A stretch of DNA of 47,967 nt, taken from positions 1 through 47,967 of the forward strand of contig NZ_PIQX01000010.1 in NCBI RefSeq assembly GCF_003049085.1, written 5' to 3'. Below are positions 24,362 through 33,789 of the stretch, in pieces; positions within the stretch are counted from its first letter, which is position 1, and each line of letters opens with the position of its first letter. A program made the position numbers and the translations under genes. The notes below the pieces were generated by a model that saw nothing but the letters and a program-made list of their open reading frames with translations, was not told where the DNA came from and ran no database searches. This stretch comes from Campylobacter concisus. GTDB taxonomy: Bacteria; Campylobacterota; Campylobacteria; Campylobacterales; Campylobacteraceae.

Positions 24362-24815
24362 TGCCAAATTTTATAGCAGCCCCGTATATTATTGCGCTAA
24401 TTATTCCGGCAAAAAAGCCAGCTACCATATCATCGCCCATTACGCCAAGGCCACCTTTTACATTGCGATCGATCCTGCCTATTATAGAAGGCTTTTTGAT
24501 ATCAAGCACTCTAAAAATCACGAGTGAGAGAACTAGCTGTGAGATCGTCGCTCCGCTAATGGCGATAGCAAGCCAAACGCCAGCAACTTCGTCTATAACG
24601 ATAAAACTTTCATCGTGAGAATTTACCTTTTTTTCAAAATCATCAATAACGCTAATGCTCACCAAAAATAACAAAATGCTAGCTAGTAAAAGTGTGGTAG
24701 ATGAGAAAAAATATAATACAAAATAAGCTGCCACAGCTCCAGCTACCGAGCCCCAAGTGCCAGGTGCCTTTGGTAAAAGTCCAAATCCAAAAAATGTCAA
24801 AAATAGCTTTTGCAT
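24348..24815 (-). CDS. pgpA: Phosphatidylglycerophosphatase A
   Basis: 155 residues with four membrane segments. Diagnostic TFFGFGLLPKAPGTWGS at the N-terminus, then FIVIDEVAGVWLA and the GDDMVAGFFAG region, all PgpA signatures. It dephosphorylates phosphatidylglycerol phosphate in phospholipid synthesis. It is the last gene of the ispDF-regulator-sulfurylase-pgpA run, 8 nt after the previous gene, an order remembered from C. jejuni. Confidence 0.92.
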   Translation of the reverse strand: MQKLFLTFFGFGLLPKAPGTWGSVAGAVAAYFVLYFFSSTTLLLASILLFLVSISVIDDFEKKVNSHDESFIVIDEVAGVWLAIAISGATISQLVLSLVIFRVLDIKKPSIIGRIDRNVKGGLGVMGDDMVAGFFAGIISAIIYGAAIKFGITLP

Positions 24816-24823
24816 AAATTTCC

Positions 24824-26005
24824 TTAAGTGAGTGATGATGTCTGGTAGAGCTTCATGAGCTCCTCGTAAAAGTCGCGGTCAGTTTTGTTTTCAAGCAGTC
24901 CTGAATTTACAAAAAGGTCATCGCAAAGCTTTTGCACGTCTTTGAAGCGATTTGTAAAGAGTTTGCTTAAAACCAGTGCAGAAATTTCTGGCCTCACAAG
25001 AATAGCTGGAGGCATAATGCCGTTAAATAGCAGCTCTTTGATAACATCTGGGTGATATTTGATTTGATGGTGTTGTCCGTGTGGGCAACTTTTGGTACTA
25101 ACTAGCGTCTTACATTTGTTGCAATAAACTAGCTCTGGCAGCACGATTACCTCTAAATTTAGGTCGTTTTTATAAATATCAAGAATCGTATGAGCTTCAT
25201 TGTGATCAAAAAACATTCCAATTCCTGAGTGGTTTTGTCCAATGACTAGTTTATTTGCCCCAAATCTTGAAGCAGCGATACACTCAAGTGTTGGGTTTGC
25301 GTGTGAGCTAAAAAGAGTCGTATTTTTTAGAGCAAAGACAAAGACCTTTTTTGTCGGCAAATAATTTTGTATAAAATAATCTAGCACTTGCTTTCTAATC
25401 TCGTAATCAACGTGTTTTTCTTCGCGTGTTCGTATTAGAAAAATGATTACTAAATCAGCCTTATCAATAGTCATTCTAACAAGGCGCTCGTGAGCTCTAT
25501 TAAATGGATCAGCCGTTAAAAAGACCGCCGTTATCTTTTTAGCGCTATCTTCTTTTATTAGATCATTTAGTGCATTTTTGCTTATTTGCATACTTTCATC
25601 ATAAAGCTCAAATTCGCCACTAATGCCGTATTTGCCTAAATTTAGCTCTTTATCATTGCTGGCTTCATTTGCTAAAAATATATTTTTAGCCCTCATATTC
25701 TCGTCAAATTTAAAGACTTTAGCAACATTAATGTGTCCAACGATCTTACCATCAAGACTTAGATTTACCTTTTGTCCAGGAGCAAGCTTGCTAGTAATAT
25801 TTTGATTTAGCTCACCAAATGGAGCAAATCCAAAAGAATACGGCATCGGCTCGCCATTAAAATAGCCTTTTTTGCTCACCTCTTTTATCTGTTCATCATC
25901 CATAAGCGAGTCGTAATCTGAGAGAATTTTATTTTTTATTAGCTCCAAAGCACCGAAAACTTCGGTATTGATTGAAATTTCACTATTTTTTCTTGCTGAC
26001 GTCAT
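24824..26005 (-). CDS. ATP-sulfurylase-like protein with altered active site
   Basis: 393 residues from ATG at 26005; the 14 extra residues of the longer open frame (to 26047) lie wholly inside the regulator gene. An N-terminal PUA-like domain (about 1-150) is followed by a nucleotidylyltransferase domain with TADPFNRAHERLVRM, where ATP sulfurylases have RNP.HRAHE, so the first His is Asn. VIGQNHSGIGMF and a zinc-type CNKC...SCPHG motif (residues ~305-320) are present. Such enzymes activate sulfate to APS, but this branch may act on another substrate or be non-catalytic. C. jejuni has an equivalent gene at the same place. Confidence 0.8.
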   Translation of the reverse strand: MTSARKNSEISINTEVFGALELIKNKILSDYDSLMDDEQIKEVSKKGYFNGEPMPYSFGFAPFGELNQNITSKLAPGQKVNLSLDGKIVGHINVAKVFKFDENMRAKNIFLANEASNDKELNLGKYGISGEFELYDESMQISKNALNDLIKEDSAKKITAVFLTADPFNRAHERLVRMTIDKADLVIIFLIRTREEKHVDYEIRKQVLDYFIQNYLPTKKVFVFALKNTTLFSSHANPTLECIAASRFGANKLVIGQNHSGIGMFFDHNEAHTILDIYKNDLNLEVIVLPELVYCNKCKTLVSTKSCPHGQHHQIKYHPDVIKELLFNGIMPPAILVRPEISALVLSKLFTNRFKDVQKLCDDLFVNSGLLENKTDRDFYEELMKLYQTSSLT

Positions 26006-26873
26006 ATTTCTTTCTCTTTTCCCAAAGTGATTTTCTAGAAATTCCAAGCTTTTTGCTAAGTTCTGTATCAGGGAATTTATCTTGATAATTAACGATTATG
26101 TACTTTATGTATTCATCGATCGTAACGATCTCATCGATATTGAAATTTTTATCGCGTCCTGAAAGTTCAAGCTCGTCAAATGGTGCTTTTTGCGTAAAGT
26201 CGCTAGTTGAGATCGCGACCTTTTTCTTTTTGCAAATTTCTAAAATTTTCTCTTTTTCTTCTTGTTTTAGCTCCTCTAAATTTGTCATATAGATTAGCTC
26301 ATCACCATTTTTAGCTAATGCCTTTTCAAGCTCAGAGAAACAGGCTTTGCCTAAAAATAAAAATGGTAATTTGCAAGCTTTTACGTAGCTAAATATAAAT
26401 TTATCGCTATATCCGCTTTTGCTTGATTTTAAAAGCAATGGAAATTTTATTTTTTTTGCCTCAAAGCTAGAAATTTCGTACTCTTTTAAAGCATAATTTA
26501 CGTAGCTTTCATAGTTTTTGATCTCGTTTTTGAAATTTCTAAATTCCTCAAAATGCTTTATCTTTCTAACTAGCTCTTCTATCATAAATGGCTTTTGGAT
26601 GTAATCAACCGCACCTGCCTGAATCGGTTTTAGCACAGTGTCGCTATTAATATAAGCGATTAGTAAGATGATGATAGAGCTTTTAAATTTTTCGATAACA
26701 GGGTAAAAATCCTGCCCTGGAAGTGTGGTAGAAAGTAACACTACATCAAAATTTTCAAACTTCAATGCCTCTTTTACGCTTTTAGCGATCTCGCAGTCGT
26801 AGCCAAAATCAGCTAGTTTACTAGCCATCGAGCCAGCTAGGTAAATTTCATTTTCTACTATTAAAATTTTCAT
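25983..26873 (-). CDS. cemR: Atypical orphan response regulator (HP1021/CemR family)
   Basis: 296 residues. The N-terminal receiver-like domain (about 1-115) keeps the acidic residue at ILIVENE and the Lys in QKPF, but the phospho-acceptor Asp is Ser48 (VVLLSTTLPG). The C-terminal region ends in a Fis-like helix-turn-helix (ELSKKLGISRKSLWEKRKKY). Both features match HP1021 of Helicobacter and CemR of C. jejuni, essential-type regulators of metabolism, oxidative response and oriC, which work without phosphorylation. Position between ispDF and the sulfurylase-like gene supports the call. Overlaps ispDF by 4 nt. Confidence 0.85.
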   Translation of the reverse strand: MKILIVENEIYLAGSMASKLADFGYDCEIAKSVKEALKFENFDVVLLSTTLPGQDFYPVIEKFKSSIIILLIAYINSDTVLKPIQAGAVDYIQKPFMIEELVRKIKHFEEFRNFKNEIKNYESYVNYALKEYEISSFEAKKIKFPLLLKSSKSGYSDKFIFSYVKACKLPFLFLGKACFSELEKALAKNGDELIYMTNLEELKQEEKEKILEICKKKKVAISTSDFTQKAPFDELELSGRDKNFNIDEIVTIDEYIKYIIVNYQDKFPDTELSKKLGISRKSLWEKRKKYDVSKKK

Positions 26874-27988
26874 ATTTGTGTCCAGTTATAAAATTTAAGG
26901 CTAGCACTTGCCATAACGGCGATCCCCTCGCATCTGCCGACAAAGCCAAGTCCTTCAGTAGTCGTCGCTTTTACATTTATGCGGCTTTGGCTTAAATTTA
27001 GAGCTTTTGCGATATTTGCCTCCATTTTTGACTTTAGTTTTGAAATTTTTGGTTTTTGTGCCATTACCGTGATATCAGCGTTTGTTAGCACAAAGCCCAC
27101 ACTTTGCACCCTTTTGTAGGCTTCTTGCAGCAAATAAATAGAGCTAATATCTTTAAATTTAGCGTCCGTATCGGGGAAAAGCTCACCTATATCGCCAAGC
27201 CCAGCAGCCCCCAAGATAGCGTCAGTTAGCGCATGAAGTGCCACGTCGCCGTCGCTGTGAGCCTTTAGTCCAAACTCATAGTCGATCTTCTCGCCACAAA
27301 GAATCAAAGGACGACCTTTTTCAAACTCATGCACATCAAAGCCGTTTCCCACAAAGACTTCATTTTCGGGCTCTTTTAAAGCAGAAATTTTGGCAAGATC
27401 CTCTTTGTAAGTGATCTTTCTTGCCATCTCATCACCTAAAATTTGCCAAACGCTTGCGCCAATGGCTCTCATAGCCGAGCTATCATCTGTGTAAATTTCA
27501 CCGCTATTGAGAGCTTTTTTAAGAAGTGCTGTACGAGAGAGTTGTGGTGTTTGGATAAGCTTTACCTTATCTCTATCAACCACATTTTCGCCAAGATAAG
27601 CGGTGTCTGCGATCTTTAGCGCTGGAACTACACAATCAGCTTGACTCGCTGCTTCTATAATTTTGTGAAAAAGCTCGCTTGAGATACAAGGGCGAGCGAT
27701 ATCGCTAACTAAGACAAATTCGCTATTTACTAATTCAAGCGCGTTTTTTAGGCTATCTTGTCTAGTCTCACCACCATCAACAAATTTATAATTTGAAGCA
27801 AATTTTGACATATATTTGCACTCTTTGCTAACGACAATGATCTCTTTAAATGTGTAAAAGTTACTCAAATTTTTAGTAGCAAATAGCCAAAGTGGATCGC
27901 TTCCTATTCGAAGCCATTGCTTCTTTACTGGTAGCTCAAAACGGCTAGAATTTCCTGCTCCAAGCATTATAAGTGATATATCAAGCAA
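26870..27988 (-). CDS. ispDF: Bifunctional IspD/IspF isoprenoid enzyme
   Basis: 372 residues. IspD domain (about 1-210) with LIMLGAGNSSRFELPVKKQW and a VNSEFVLVSDIARPC segment, and IspF domain (about 215-372) with GFDVHEF, AHSDGDVALHALTDA and ATTTEGLGFVGR. It catalyses CDP-ME formation and MEcPP cyclisation of the non-mevalonate pathway; the fusion is typical of epsilonproteobacteria. An open frame extends 12 codons upstream, but TTG at 27988 has GGAG 6 nt before it and gives the expected N-terminus MLDISLIM. Confidence 0.93.
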   Translation of the reverse strand: MLDISLIMLGAGNSSRFELPVKKQWLRIGSDPLWLFATKNLSNFYTFKEIIVVSKECKYMSKFASNYKFVDGGETRQDSLKNALELVNSEFVLVSDIARPCISSELFHKIIEAASQADCVVPALKIADTAYLGENVVDRDKVKLIQTPQLSRTALLKKALNSGEIYTDDSSAMRAIGASVWQILGDEMARKITYKEDLAKISALKEPENEVFVGNGFDVHEFEKGRPLILCGEKIDYEFGLKAHSDGDVALHALTDAILGAAGLGDIGELFPDTDAKFKDISSIYLLQEAYKRVQSVGFVLTNADITVMAQKPKISKLKSKMEANIAKALNLSQSRINVKATTTEGLGFVGRCEGIAVMASASLKFYNWTQI

Positions 27989-28103
27989 GATAACTCCTTT
28001 GAAAATTGTTACAGAATTATACATCTCAAAACTTCAAAATTTCTTTTTAAAAAGTAAATTTTTAAAAGCTTATTTAGTTAGTTTAAATCAAAAAAGGACT
28101 AAA

Positions 28104-28139
28104 ATGAGGTTTTTAAAAATCAAAAAAGGCCTTATATGA
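28104..28139 (+). CDS. Possible 11-residue leader peptide of thiC
   Basis: ATG 28104 to TGA 28137-28139 encodes [24 protein letters not shown] before the ATG makes a fair RBS, and the stop overlaps the thiC ATG by 4 nt (ATGA). No TPP riboswitch sequence is visible in the 111 nt between ispDF and thiC, so translation coupling through this peptide may set thiC expression. It is short and could be chance. Confidence 0.35.
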   Translation: MRFLKIKKGLI

Positions 28140-29434
28140 GAGATAAGACGCAGATGTATTATGCTAGGCGCGGCGAGATAACGCAAGAGATGAGCTATGT
28201 GGCAAGGATCGAAGGGCTTAGTGAAAATTTAGTGATGGATGAGGTTGCAAAAGGTAGCATCATCATACCAGCAAATATAAATCATAAAAATTTAAAGCCA
28301 ATGGGCATAGGGCGGAAGCTAAAGACAAAGGTCAATGCAAATATCGGCAATTCAAGCTTAAGCAGCGACATTTGCGCTGAGCTTAGAAAGCTTGAAATTT
28401 GCTTAGAATTTGGCGCTGATACGGTTATGGATCTAAGTACGGACGGCGATTTGGACGCTATTAGAAGTGCAATCATTGAGCATTCAAGCGTGCCAGTTGG
28501 CACAGTGCCTATGTATGAAATTTTAAAAGTGGCAAAAGAGGTTACCAATATCACAAATGAGCTCATTTTAGAGATACTTGAAAAACAAGCAAAGCAAGGA
28601 GTTAGTTACTTTACGATACACGCTGGCTTTTTGCGTGAGTTTTTGCCGCTTGTCAAAAAGCGAAAAATGGGCATAGTAAGCCGTGGTGGTAGTTTAAGTG
28701 CAAGCTATATGTCAAAGCTAAATAAGCAAAATCCATTTTATGAAATTTTTGATGAAATTTTAGAAATTTGCGCAAGATATAATGTCTCGCTCTCACTTGG
28801 TGATGGACTTCGCCCAGGATGTCTTTTTGATGCGACAGATGAGGCGCAGCTTAGCGAGCTAAAGGTGCTTGGAGAGCTAACGCTTCGTGCATGGGAAAAA
28901 GATGTGCAAGTGATGATTGAAGGTCCTGGCCATGTGCCATTAAATCAAATTGAGTATAATATGAAAATCGAACAAGAGCTCTGCCATGATGCCCCATTTT
29001 ACGTGCTTGGGCCGCTTGTCTCAGACATAGGTGCAGGATACGATCATATCACCTCGGCGATCGGTGGCACAATGGCAGCATATCACGGTGCTAGCATGCT
29101 TTGCTACGTGACGCAAAAAGAGCACCTTGGCTTGCCAAACGAAAATGATGTAAGAGAGGGCATCGTAGCTCACAAGATAGCAGCTCATGCCGCAGACGTC
29201 GCGCTTGGCAAAGCTGGAGCTATCGAAAAAGATCATGCGATGAGTGATGCAAGATACGCATTTGATTGGAACAAGCAGTTTGAGCTTAGCTTTGATCCAA
29301 AAAAGGCTAGAGAGCTTCACGATGAGAGCTTGCCAGAAGACGCGTTTAAGAGCGCTCATTTTTGTTCGATGTGCGGACCAAAATTTTGTGCATATAAAAT
29401 TTCAAAAGATCTAGAAAAAGGAGAAAAATGTTAA
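28136..29434 (+). CDS. thiC: Phosphomethylpyrimidine synthase
   Basis: 432 residues, the compact ThiC form. Motifs: DTVMDLST-like [58 protein letters not shown] and the C-terminal SAM/Fe-S cysteines CSMCGPKFC. It converts aminoimidazole ribotide to HMP-P in thiamin synthesis via a radical SAM reaction. It overlaps mrp by 7 nt, and Mrp-type proteins carry Fe-S clusters to apoproteins, a sensible partner for an Fe-S enzyme. Confidence 0.96.
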   Translation: MRDKTQMYYARRGEITQEMSYVARIEGLSENLVMDEVAKGSIIIPANINHKNLKPMGIGRKLKTKVNANIGNSSLSSDICAELRKLEICLEFGADTVMDLSTDGDLDAIRSAIIEHSSVPVGTVPMYEILKVAKEVTNITNELILEILEKQAKQGVSYFTIHAGFLREFLPLVKKRKMGIVSRGGSLSASYMSKLNKQNPFYEIFDEILEICARYNVSLSLGDGLRPGCLFDATDEAQLSELKVLGELTLRAWEKDVQVMIEGPGHVPLNQIEYNMKIEQELCHDAPFYVLGPLVSDIGAGYDHITSAIGGTMAAYHGASMLCYVTQKEHLGLPNENDVREGIVAHKIAAHAADVALGKAGAIEKDHAMSDARYAFDWNKQFELSFDPKKARELHDESLPEDAFKSAHFCSMCGPKFCAYKISKDLEKGEKC

Positions 29435-30528
29435 ATAAAGAAGAGGTCTTAAATAGGCTAAAAGGTGTTATATATCCTGGTTTTGAAAAAGATATAGTTA
29501 GCTTTGGCTTTGTAAAAAATGTAGAAATCGGCGATAAAATTTTAATCGAAGTCGAGATAGTTAGCTCAAGCCCAGAAGTGGCAAACGAGCTAAAAACGGA
29601 CATCAAACGTGTCATGGGCTCAAATGAATATGTGCTAAATTTAATCCAGCCAAAGATACCTGAGGAGAAAAGTAACACTCAAAGTGGCAAAAATATCGCG
29701 CCTCAAGTTAAAAATTTCGTGATGGTAAGCTCAGGAAAAGGTGGCGTTGGTAAATCAACCACGACTCTAAATTTAGCCATCTCAATGGCAAAACTAGGCA
29801 AAAAAGTGGGAATTTTAGACGCTGACATCTACGGACCAAACATCCCAAGGATGCTTGGCGAAGTAAATACCCAGCCACAAGTCGTTGGCAACAAGCTAAA
29901 GCCGATACTTAGCCATGGTGTCGAGATGATGAGTATGGGCGTTTTGATGGAGGAGGGCATGAGCCTTATCTGGCGTGGTTCAATGATAATGAAAGCGATC
30001 GAGCAGCTGCTAAAAGACGTGCTTTGGAGTGAGCTTGATGTCTTGTTTCTCGACATGCCTCCAGGAACGGGCGACGCGCAGCTAACTCTAGCTCAAAGCG
30101 TGCCAGTAACGGCAGGTGTCTGCGTCACAACGCCACAAGTGGTAGCGCTTGACGATAGTAAACGTGCGCTTGATATGTTTGAGAAGCTCCACATCCCAAT
30201 CGCTGGAGTTATCGAAAATATGAGTGGTTTTATCTGCCCAGATAATGGCAAAGAGTATGACATCTTTGGCAAAGGTACGACTGAAGAGATAGCAAAAGCT
30301 TACAATACGCAAATTTTAGCTGAAATCCCTATCGAGCCAGCTGTTCGTGTGGGCGGTGATAATGGCAAGCCAGTTAGCTTTTACGAGCCAAACTCAGTCA
30401 CTGCAAAACGTTACGAGAGTGCGGCTGCAAGACTTTGGGAAGTGATAGAGAATATAAATAGTGATGGCGGAGCTGATAACTCGGCGATCCAGCCCGTAAA
30501 TGACGGCAAGAGTGCTTGCTCGAAGTAA
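29428..30528 (+). CDS. mrp: Mrp/ApbC-type Fe-S cluster carrier ATPase
   Basis: 366 residues. An N-terminal MIP18/DUF59 domain (about 1-85), then a ParA-type P-loop domain with [15 protein letters not shown] (Walker A, deviant), [29 protein letters not shown], and a Cys pair region [10 protein letters not shown]. It carries Fe-S clusters to target enzymes in the cytoplasm. The start ATG lies inside the thiC 3' end. The C-terminus ends in CSK after an Asp/Asn-rich tail. Confidence 0.94.
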   Translation: MLNKEEVLNRLKGVIYPGFEKDIVSFGFVKNVEIGDKILIEVEIVSSSPEVANELKTDIKRVMGSNEYVLNLIQPKIPEEKSNTQSGKNIAPQVKNFVMVSSGKGGVGKSTTTLNLAISMAKLGKKVGILDADIYGPNIPRMLGEVNTQPQVVGNKLKPILSHGVEMMSMGVLMEEGMSLIWRGSMIMKAIEQLLKDVLWSELDVLFLDMPPGTGDAQLTLAQSVPVTAGVCVTTPQVVALDDSKRALDMFEKLHIPIAGVIENMSGFICPDNGKEYDIFGKGTTEEIAKAYNTQILAEIPIEPAVRVGGDNGKPVSFYEPNSVTAKRYESAAARLWEVIENINSDGGADNSAIQPVNDGKSACSK

Positions 30529-30550
30529 AATTTACAAAAGATAAAATTTA

Positions 30551-30572
30551 GAGCAAATTTTAAAATTTGTTC
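30551..30572. terminator. AT-rich palindrome after mrp
   Basis: GAGCAAATTTTAAAATTTGTTC is a near-perfect palindrome just downstream of mrp. Weak as a terminator because the stem is AT-rich and no long T run follows. Confidence 0.3.
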
Positions 30573-30672
30573 GTTTAAAGTTGGCTACCAAAATTTAGCT
30601 TTGCTTGATGCTTGGCTTAAATTTTGGAGCCAAAATGCACTTCAAATCAAAAATTTATTAACAGGAGAAAAG

Positions 30673-30939
30673 ATGAAAGCGATCGTAACCGTAGTCGGAA
30701 AAGATAGAGTTGGCATCGTTGCTGGCGTCTCAGCAAAGCTTAGCGAGCTAGGGCTAAACATAGATGATATCTCACAGACTATTTTAGATGAGTTTTTTAC
30801 GATGATGGCGGTGGTTTCAAGTAATGAAAATAAGGATTTTACGGTCCTAAGAGAAGAGCTTAATAAACTTGGAGAGAGCCTAAAAGTAAAGATAAATATC
30901 CAAAGTTCTGCTATCTTTGATGCGATGCATACAATCTAA
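30673..30939 (+). CDS. ACT-domain protein
   Basis: 88 residues from ATG 30673 (AACAGGAG upstream); an open frame to 30601 adds 24 residues with no family match. A single ACT domain: AIVTVVGKDRVGIVAGVSAKLSE, then NIDDISQTILDEFFTMMAVV. Such domains bind amino acids and regulate partner enzymes. The PFL/UPF0210 gene starts 9 nt downstream, and this pair is widely conserved in anaerobes and streptococci, so the ACT protein is probably its regulatory partner. Confidence 0.9.
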   Translation: MKAIVTVVGKDRVGIVAGVSAKLSELGLNIDDISQTILDEFFTMMAVVSSNENKDFTVLREELNKLGESLKVKINIQSSAIFDAMHTI

Positions 30940-30948
30940 GGAAAAACA

Positions 30949-32286
30949 ATGGACATCAAAAATGTAACCGAAACAATCTCGATGATCGAAGAGCAAAATT
31001 TTGACATCAGAACGATCACGATGGGCATTAGTTTGCTTGACTGTATCGATCCTGATATAAACAAGGCTTGCGACAAAATTTACGCAAAAATCACCACTAA
31101 AGCCAAAGACCTAGTCAAAGTGGGCAATGAAATTTCTGCTGAGCTAGGCATACCAATTGTCAATAAAAGAGTGAGCGTGACGCCTATCTCGATAATCGGC
31201 GCCGCAACGGACGCAAAAGACTACGTGATGATCGCAAAGACGCTTGATAGAGCGGCTATTGAGGTTGGTATTGATTTTATAGGTGGTTTTTCAGCTTTAG
31301 TTCAAAAGGGATATCAAAAGGGCGATGAAATTTTGATAAATTCTATCCCACAAGCACTTTCTCAGACTTCAAAAGTATGTGCAAGTGTCAATGTCGGCTC
31401 AACAAAAACTGGCATAAATATGAGCGCAGTGCGTGACATGGGACGTATCATAAAAGAGACGGCGGCAGCTTCGGAGATGGGTTGTGCTAAGCTTGTCGTC
31501 TTTGCAAACGCAGTCGAGGACAATCCTTTCATGGCTGGGGCATTTCATGGCGTGGGCGAGGCTGATGTGGTGATAAATGTTGGCGTTTCTGGTCCAGGCG
31601 TGGTAAAAAGGGCACTTGAAAAGGTGCGTGGCGAGAGCTTTGACGTGGTAGCTGAGACTGTGAAAAAGACGGCATTTAAGATCACGCGTATCGGCCAGCT
31701 AGTTGGCCAGATGGCGAGTGAGCGCCTTGGGGTTAAATTTGGTATCGTCGATCTCTCTCTTGCTCCGACGCCTGCTGTGGGCGACTCGGTAGCTCGTGTG
31801 CTTGAAGAGATGGGGCTTGAGGCTGTTGGTACACACGGAACGACTGCGGCACTTGCTCTCCTAAATGACGCAGTAAAAAAAGGTGGCGTCATGGCGTGCA
31901 ATCAAGTTGGCGGCTTAAGCGGTGCGTTTATCCCAGTTTCTGAGGATGAGGGTATGATAGCGGCGGTGCGCGCGGGATCGCTAAATTTAGAAAAGCTTGA
32001 AGCGATGACCGCGATATGCTCGGTTGGTCTTGATATGATCGCCATACCTGCGGACACGCCAAGCGAGAGCATAGCTGCGATGATCGCTGATGAGGCGGCT
32101 ATCGGCGTTATAAATCAAAAAACAACAGCGGTTCGTATCATACCATTAGGCCGTGAGGGCGATATGATCGAGTTTGGCGGTCTTTTAGGAAGAGCGCCTG
32201 TGATGAAGATAAACAAAGCCTCTAGTGCCGACTTCATCGCTCGTGGCGGACAAATTCCGGCTCCAATTCATAGTTTTAAAAACTAA
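30949..32286 (+). CDS. PFL-like UPF0210/DUF711-family protein
   Basis: 445 residues, full length for the family. [29 protein letters not shown] at the start and [40 protein letters not shown] and [13 protein letters not shown] inside are family hallmarks. The fold resembles pyruvate formate-lyase, but the glycyl-radical loop is absent and no activity is established. Always next to an ACT protein, as here. Preceded by AAGGAAAAAC before the ATG. Confidence 0.9.
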   Translation: MDIKNVTETISMIEEQNFDIRTITMGISLLDCIDPDINKACDKIYAKITTKAKDLVKVGNEISAELGIPIVNKRVSVTPISIIGAATDAKDYVMIAKTLDRAAIEVGIDFIGGFSALVQKGYQKGDEILINSIPQALSQTSKVCASVNVGSTKTGINMSAVRDMGRIIKETAAASEMGCAKLVVFANAVEDNPFMAGAFHGVGEADVVINVGVSGPGVVKRALEKVRGESFDVVAETVKKTAFKITRIGQLVGQMASERLGVKFGIVDLSLAPTPAVGDSVARVLEEMGLEAVGTHGTTAALALLNDAVKKGGVMACNQVGGLSGAFIPVSEDEGMIAAVRAGSLNLEKLEAMTAICSVGLDMIAIPADTPSESIAAMIADEAAIGVINQKTTAVRIIPLGREGDMIEFGGLLGRAPVMKINKASSADFIARGGQIPAPIHSFKN

Positions 32287-32292
32287 TCTTCG

Positions 32293-32321
32293 AAGTCCGC
32301 TTTAAATTTGCGGACTTTTTC
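32293..32321 (+). terminator. Rho-independent terminator after the PFL gene
   Basis: AAGTCCGC (32293-32300) pairs perfectly with GCGGACTT (32310-32317) around TTTAAATTT, followed by TTTCTT. This is the clearest terminator in the window. Confidence 0.88.
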
Positions 32322-32390
32322 TTAAATTTATCCTAATCTTTTCAACTGCTTTTAGTTAAAATAATAAAAATTTTAAGCCAAGGAGCTAAA

Positions 32391-33080
32391 ATGAAAATTT
32401 TATCACTGCTTACGGCGCTACTTTTTGGAGCGGTATGTGGCTTTGCAAATGATGGCAAAGTAAGAAGTATCGACATCTACGTCACGCCATACTACTCAGC
32501 AAATGCTGGCAAGGTGGAGTACGTAAAGGTCTATGATAAGATAGATGAGCTTTTAAAAAGTGGCAAAGAAGAGGACTTTAAAAAGGCTGAAAAGATCGTG
32601 CAAGACGCCCCGCAAATGGTCTCTCCGACAACTCTTTTTGTCCTTTCAGCTCGCGCATACGATCTTGGACTTCGTGATGATGCGGTATTTTGGTTTTATG
32701 CGGCAAAAAATCGCGCGATCTTGCTAAGAGGCGTTATAGACATGGAGGGCGAGAAATTTACTGACGTGGTGGCCGCGATAGGGGCGTTTATGAAGCTTGT
32801 TGGCGACGTGGTCAATCCTTATGCATTTTGCGATATCAAAAAGCAACAAGAGATCGCTGATAAAGCGCTTGAATGGACTAAGAAAAATGCCTATGAAGCG
32901 ATGTTCTCGCCAGAATTTAGCTCGCCTCACGAAGATAGAAAAGCAGCCCTTGCAAAAGGCATAGAAAAGCTAGAAACTCGCAATAAAAAAGAGAAAGATT
33001 ACTTTTTAGACAAAGACAATCTTGCTAACTTTAAAGCTATGCGCAAGCAAAATGGCACTGATGAGAAATTTTGCTTCTAA
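32391..33080 (+). CDS. Secreted hypothetical protein
   Basis: 229 residues with a signal peptide (KILSLLTALLFGAVCGFA, cut before NDGK). The mature protein is alpha-helical and charged: DELLKSGKEEDFKKAEKIVQ and a TPR-like LSARAYDLGLRDDAVFWFYAA suggest a short helical-repeat (Sel1/TPR-type) protein; Cys residues near the C-terminus (FCDI and KFCF) may pair in the periplasm. AAGGAG lies 7 nt before the ATG, and TAAAAT at 32357-32362 is a likely -10. No family recognised. Confidence 0.75.
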   Translation: MKILSLLTALLFGAVCGFANDGKVRSIDIYVTPYYSANAGKVEYVKVYDKIDELLKSGKEEDFKKAEKIVQDAPQMVSPTTLFVLSARAYDLGLRDDAVFWFYAAKNRAILLRGVIDMEGEKFTDVVAAIGAFMKLVGDVVNPYAFCDIKKQQEIADKALEWTKKNAYEAMFSPEFSSPHEDRKAALAKGIEKLETRNKKEKDYFLDKDNLANFKAMRKQNGTDEKFCF

Positions 33081-33251
33081 ATGGCGAGAAAAACTGAAAA
33101 TTTGCTTGTAAATTTAGCTTTTGCTTTATACTAAAAGGGCAAATTTATAAGCCATCTCCATTTTAGATGATAAATTTTAGATCACTACAAATCTGCTTAA
33201 ATTTCGCTCTTTTTCGTAAGAGTAGCAAAACCACAAAAATGAGAATAAAAA

Positions 33252-33704
33252 ATGACTTTAAAATTTGGCGAACTTGAAAAAGTTGCAACAGATGATGGCT
33301 TTATCTGGTATGCCCAGACGTGGCTAAAAAGTAAAATTTTTGGACAGGTGCCGTTTTGCCTTGTTAGCACAGATGGGGCAGACGTGGATAATGAGACTAC
33401 TTTGCTAGCACAGCGTATCGCCGGTGATATCGATTGGTACGTAAAAGAGGCGCTTGTCTTTTTAAAAGATGAGCTTAGGCGAGGGTGCCTTTTGAGCAAG
33501 GACGAGCTTAAATTACTTGACGTGCCAGTCTGCGATTTGCCTTTTAGCTCGCCTCAATGCACCTTTTATGCGCACGATAGGCAGTGGCTGATGAGATTTG
33601 CTGAGGGTGCGCTTGATATTTGCGAACCTTTTGGTGTTGGGGTGATTTTTGAAGGTGAAAAGCCACTTCGTTTAGAAAATTTAGAGCTTAGCCAGGAGTG
33701 CTAA
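33252..33704 (+). CDS. Cytoplasmic hypothetical protein (150 aa)
   Basis: 150 residues, acidic, no signal or membrane segment. A mixed alpha/beta pattern with WYAQTWLKSKIFGQVPFCLVS, a helix IAGDIDWYVKEALVFLKDEL and a final strand GVGVIFEGEKP. I do not recognise the family. The 171 nt upstream contain TATACT at 33127-33132 as a possible -10 and no other gene. It is convergent with the YagU-like gene. Confidence 0.65.
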   Translation: MTLKFGELEKVATDDGFIWYAQTWLKSKIFGQVPFCLVSTDGADVDNETTLLAQRIAGDIDWYVKEALVFLKDELRRGCLLSKDELKLLDVPVCDLPFSSPQCTFYAHDRQWLMRFAEGALDICEPFGVGVIFEGEKPLRLENLELSQEC

Positions 33705-33711
33705 TCGCGGA

Positions 33712-33786
33712 TAAATTTTTGCTTTTAAACGGTGAGATAAATTTGGTTGCTATTTTAGGTTTTTGTCCCAAAACAGCAAAAATTTA
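33712..33786. repeat. 12-bp inverted repeat between convergent genes
   Basis: TAAATTTTTGCT (33712-33723) and AGCAAAAATTTA (33775-33786) are perfect complements 51 nt apart, spanning the gap between two convergent genes. It may act as a weak bidirectional terminator. Confidence 0.4.
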
Positions 33787-33789
33787 CAC

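Noticed and set aside
26006-26047. Longer start for the ATP-sulfurylase-like gene
   Set aside because: The 14 extra residues lie wholly inside the regulator gene and look unlike the family N-terminus; ATG 26005 is preferred.
28025-28135. TPP riboswitch before thiC
   Set aside because: None of the conserved CTGAGA or ACCTGA strings is present and the space is too short.
30601-30672. Upstream extension of the ACT-domain frame
   Set aside because: No family match; ATG 30673 follows a good RBS AACAGGAG and starts the ACT domain.
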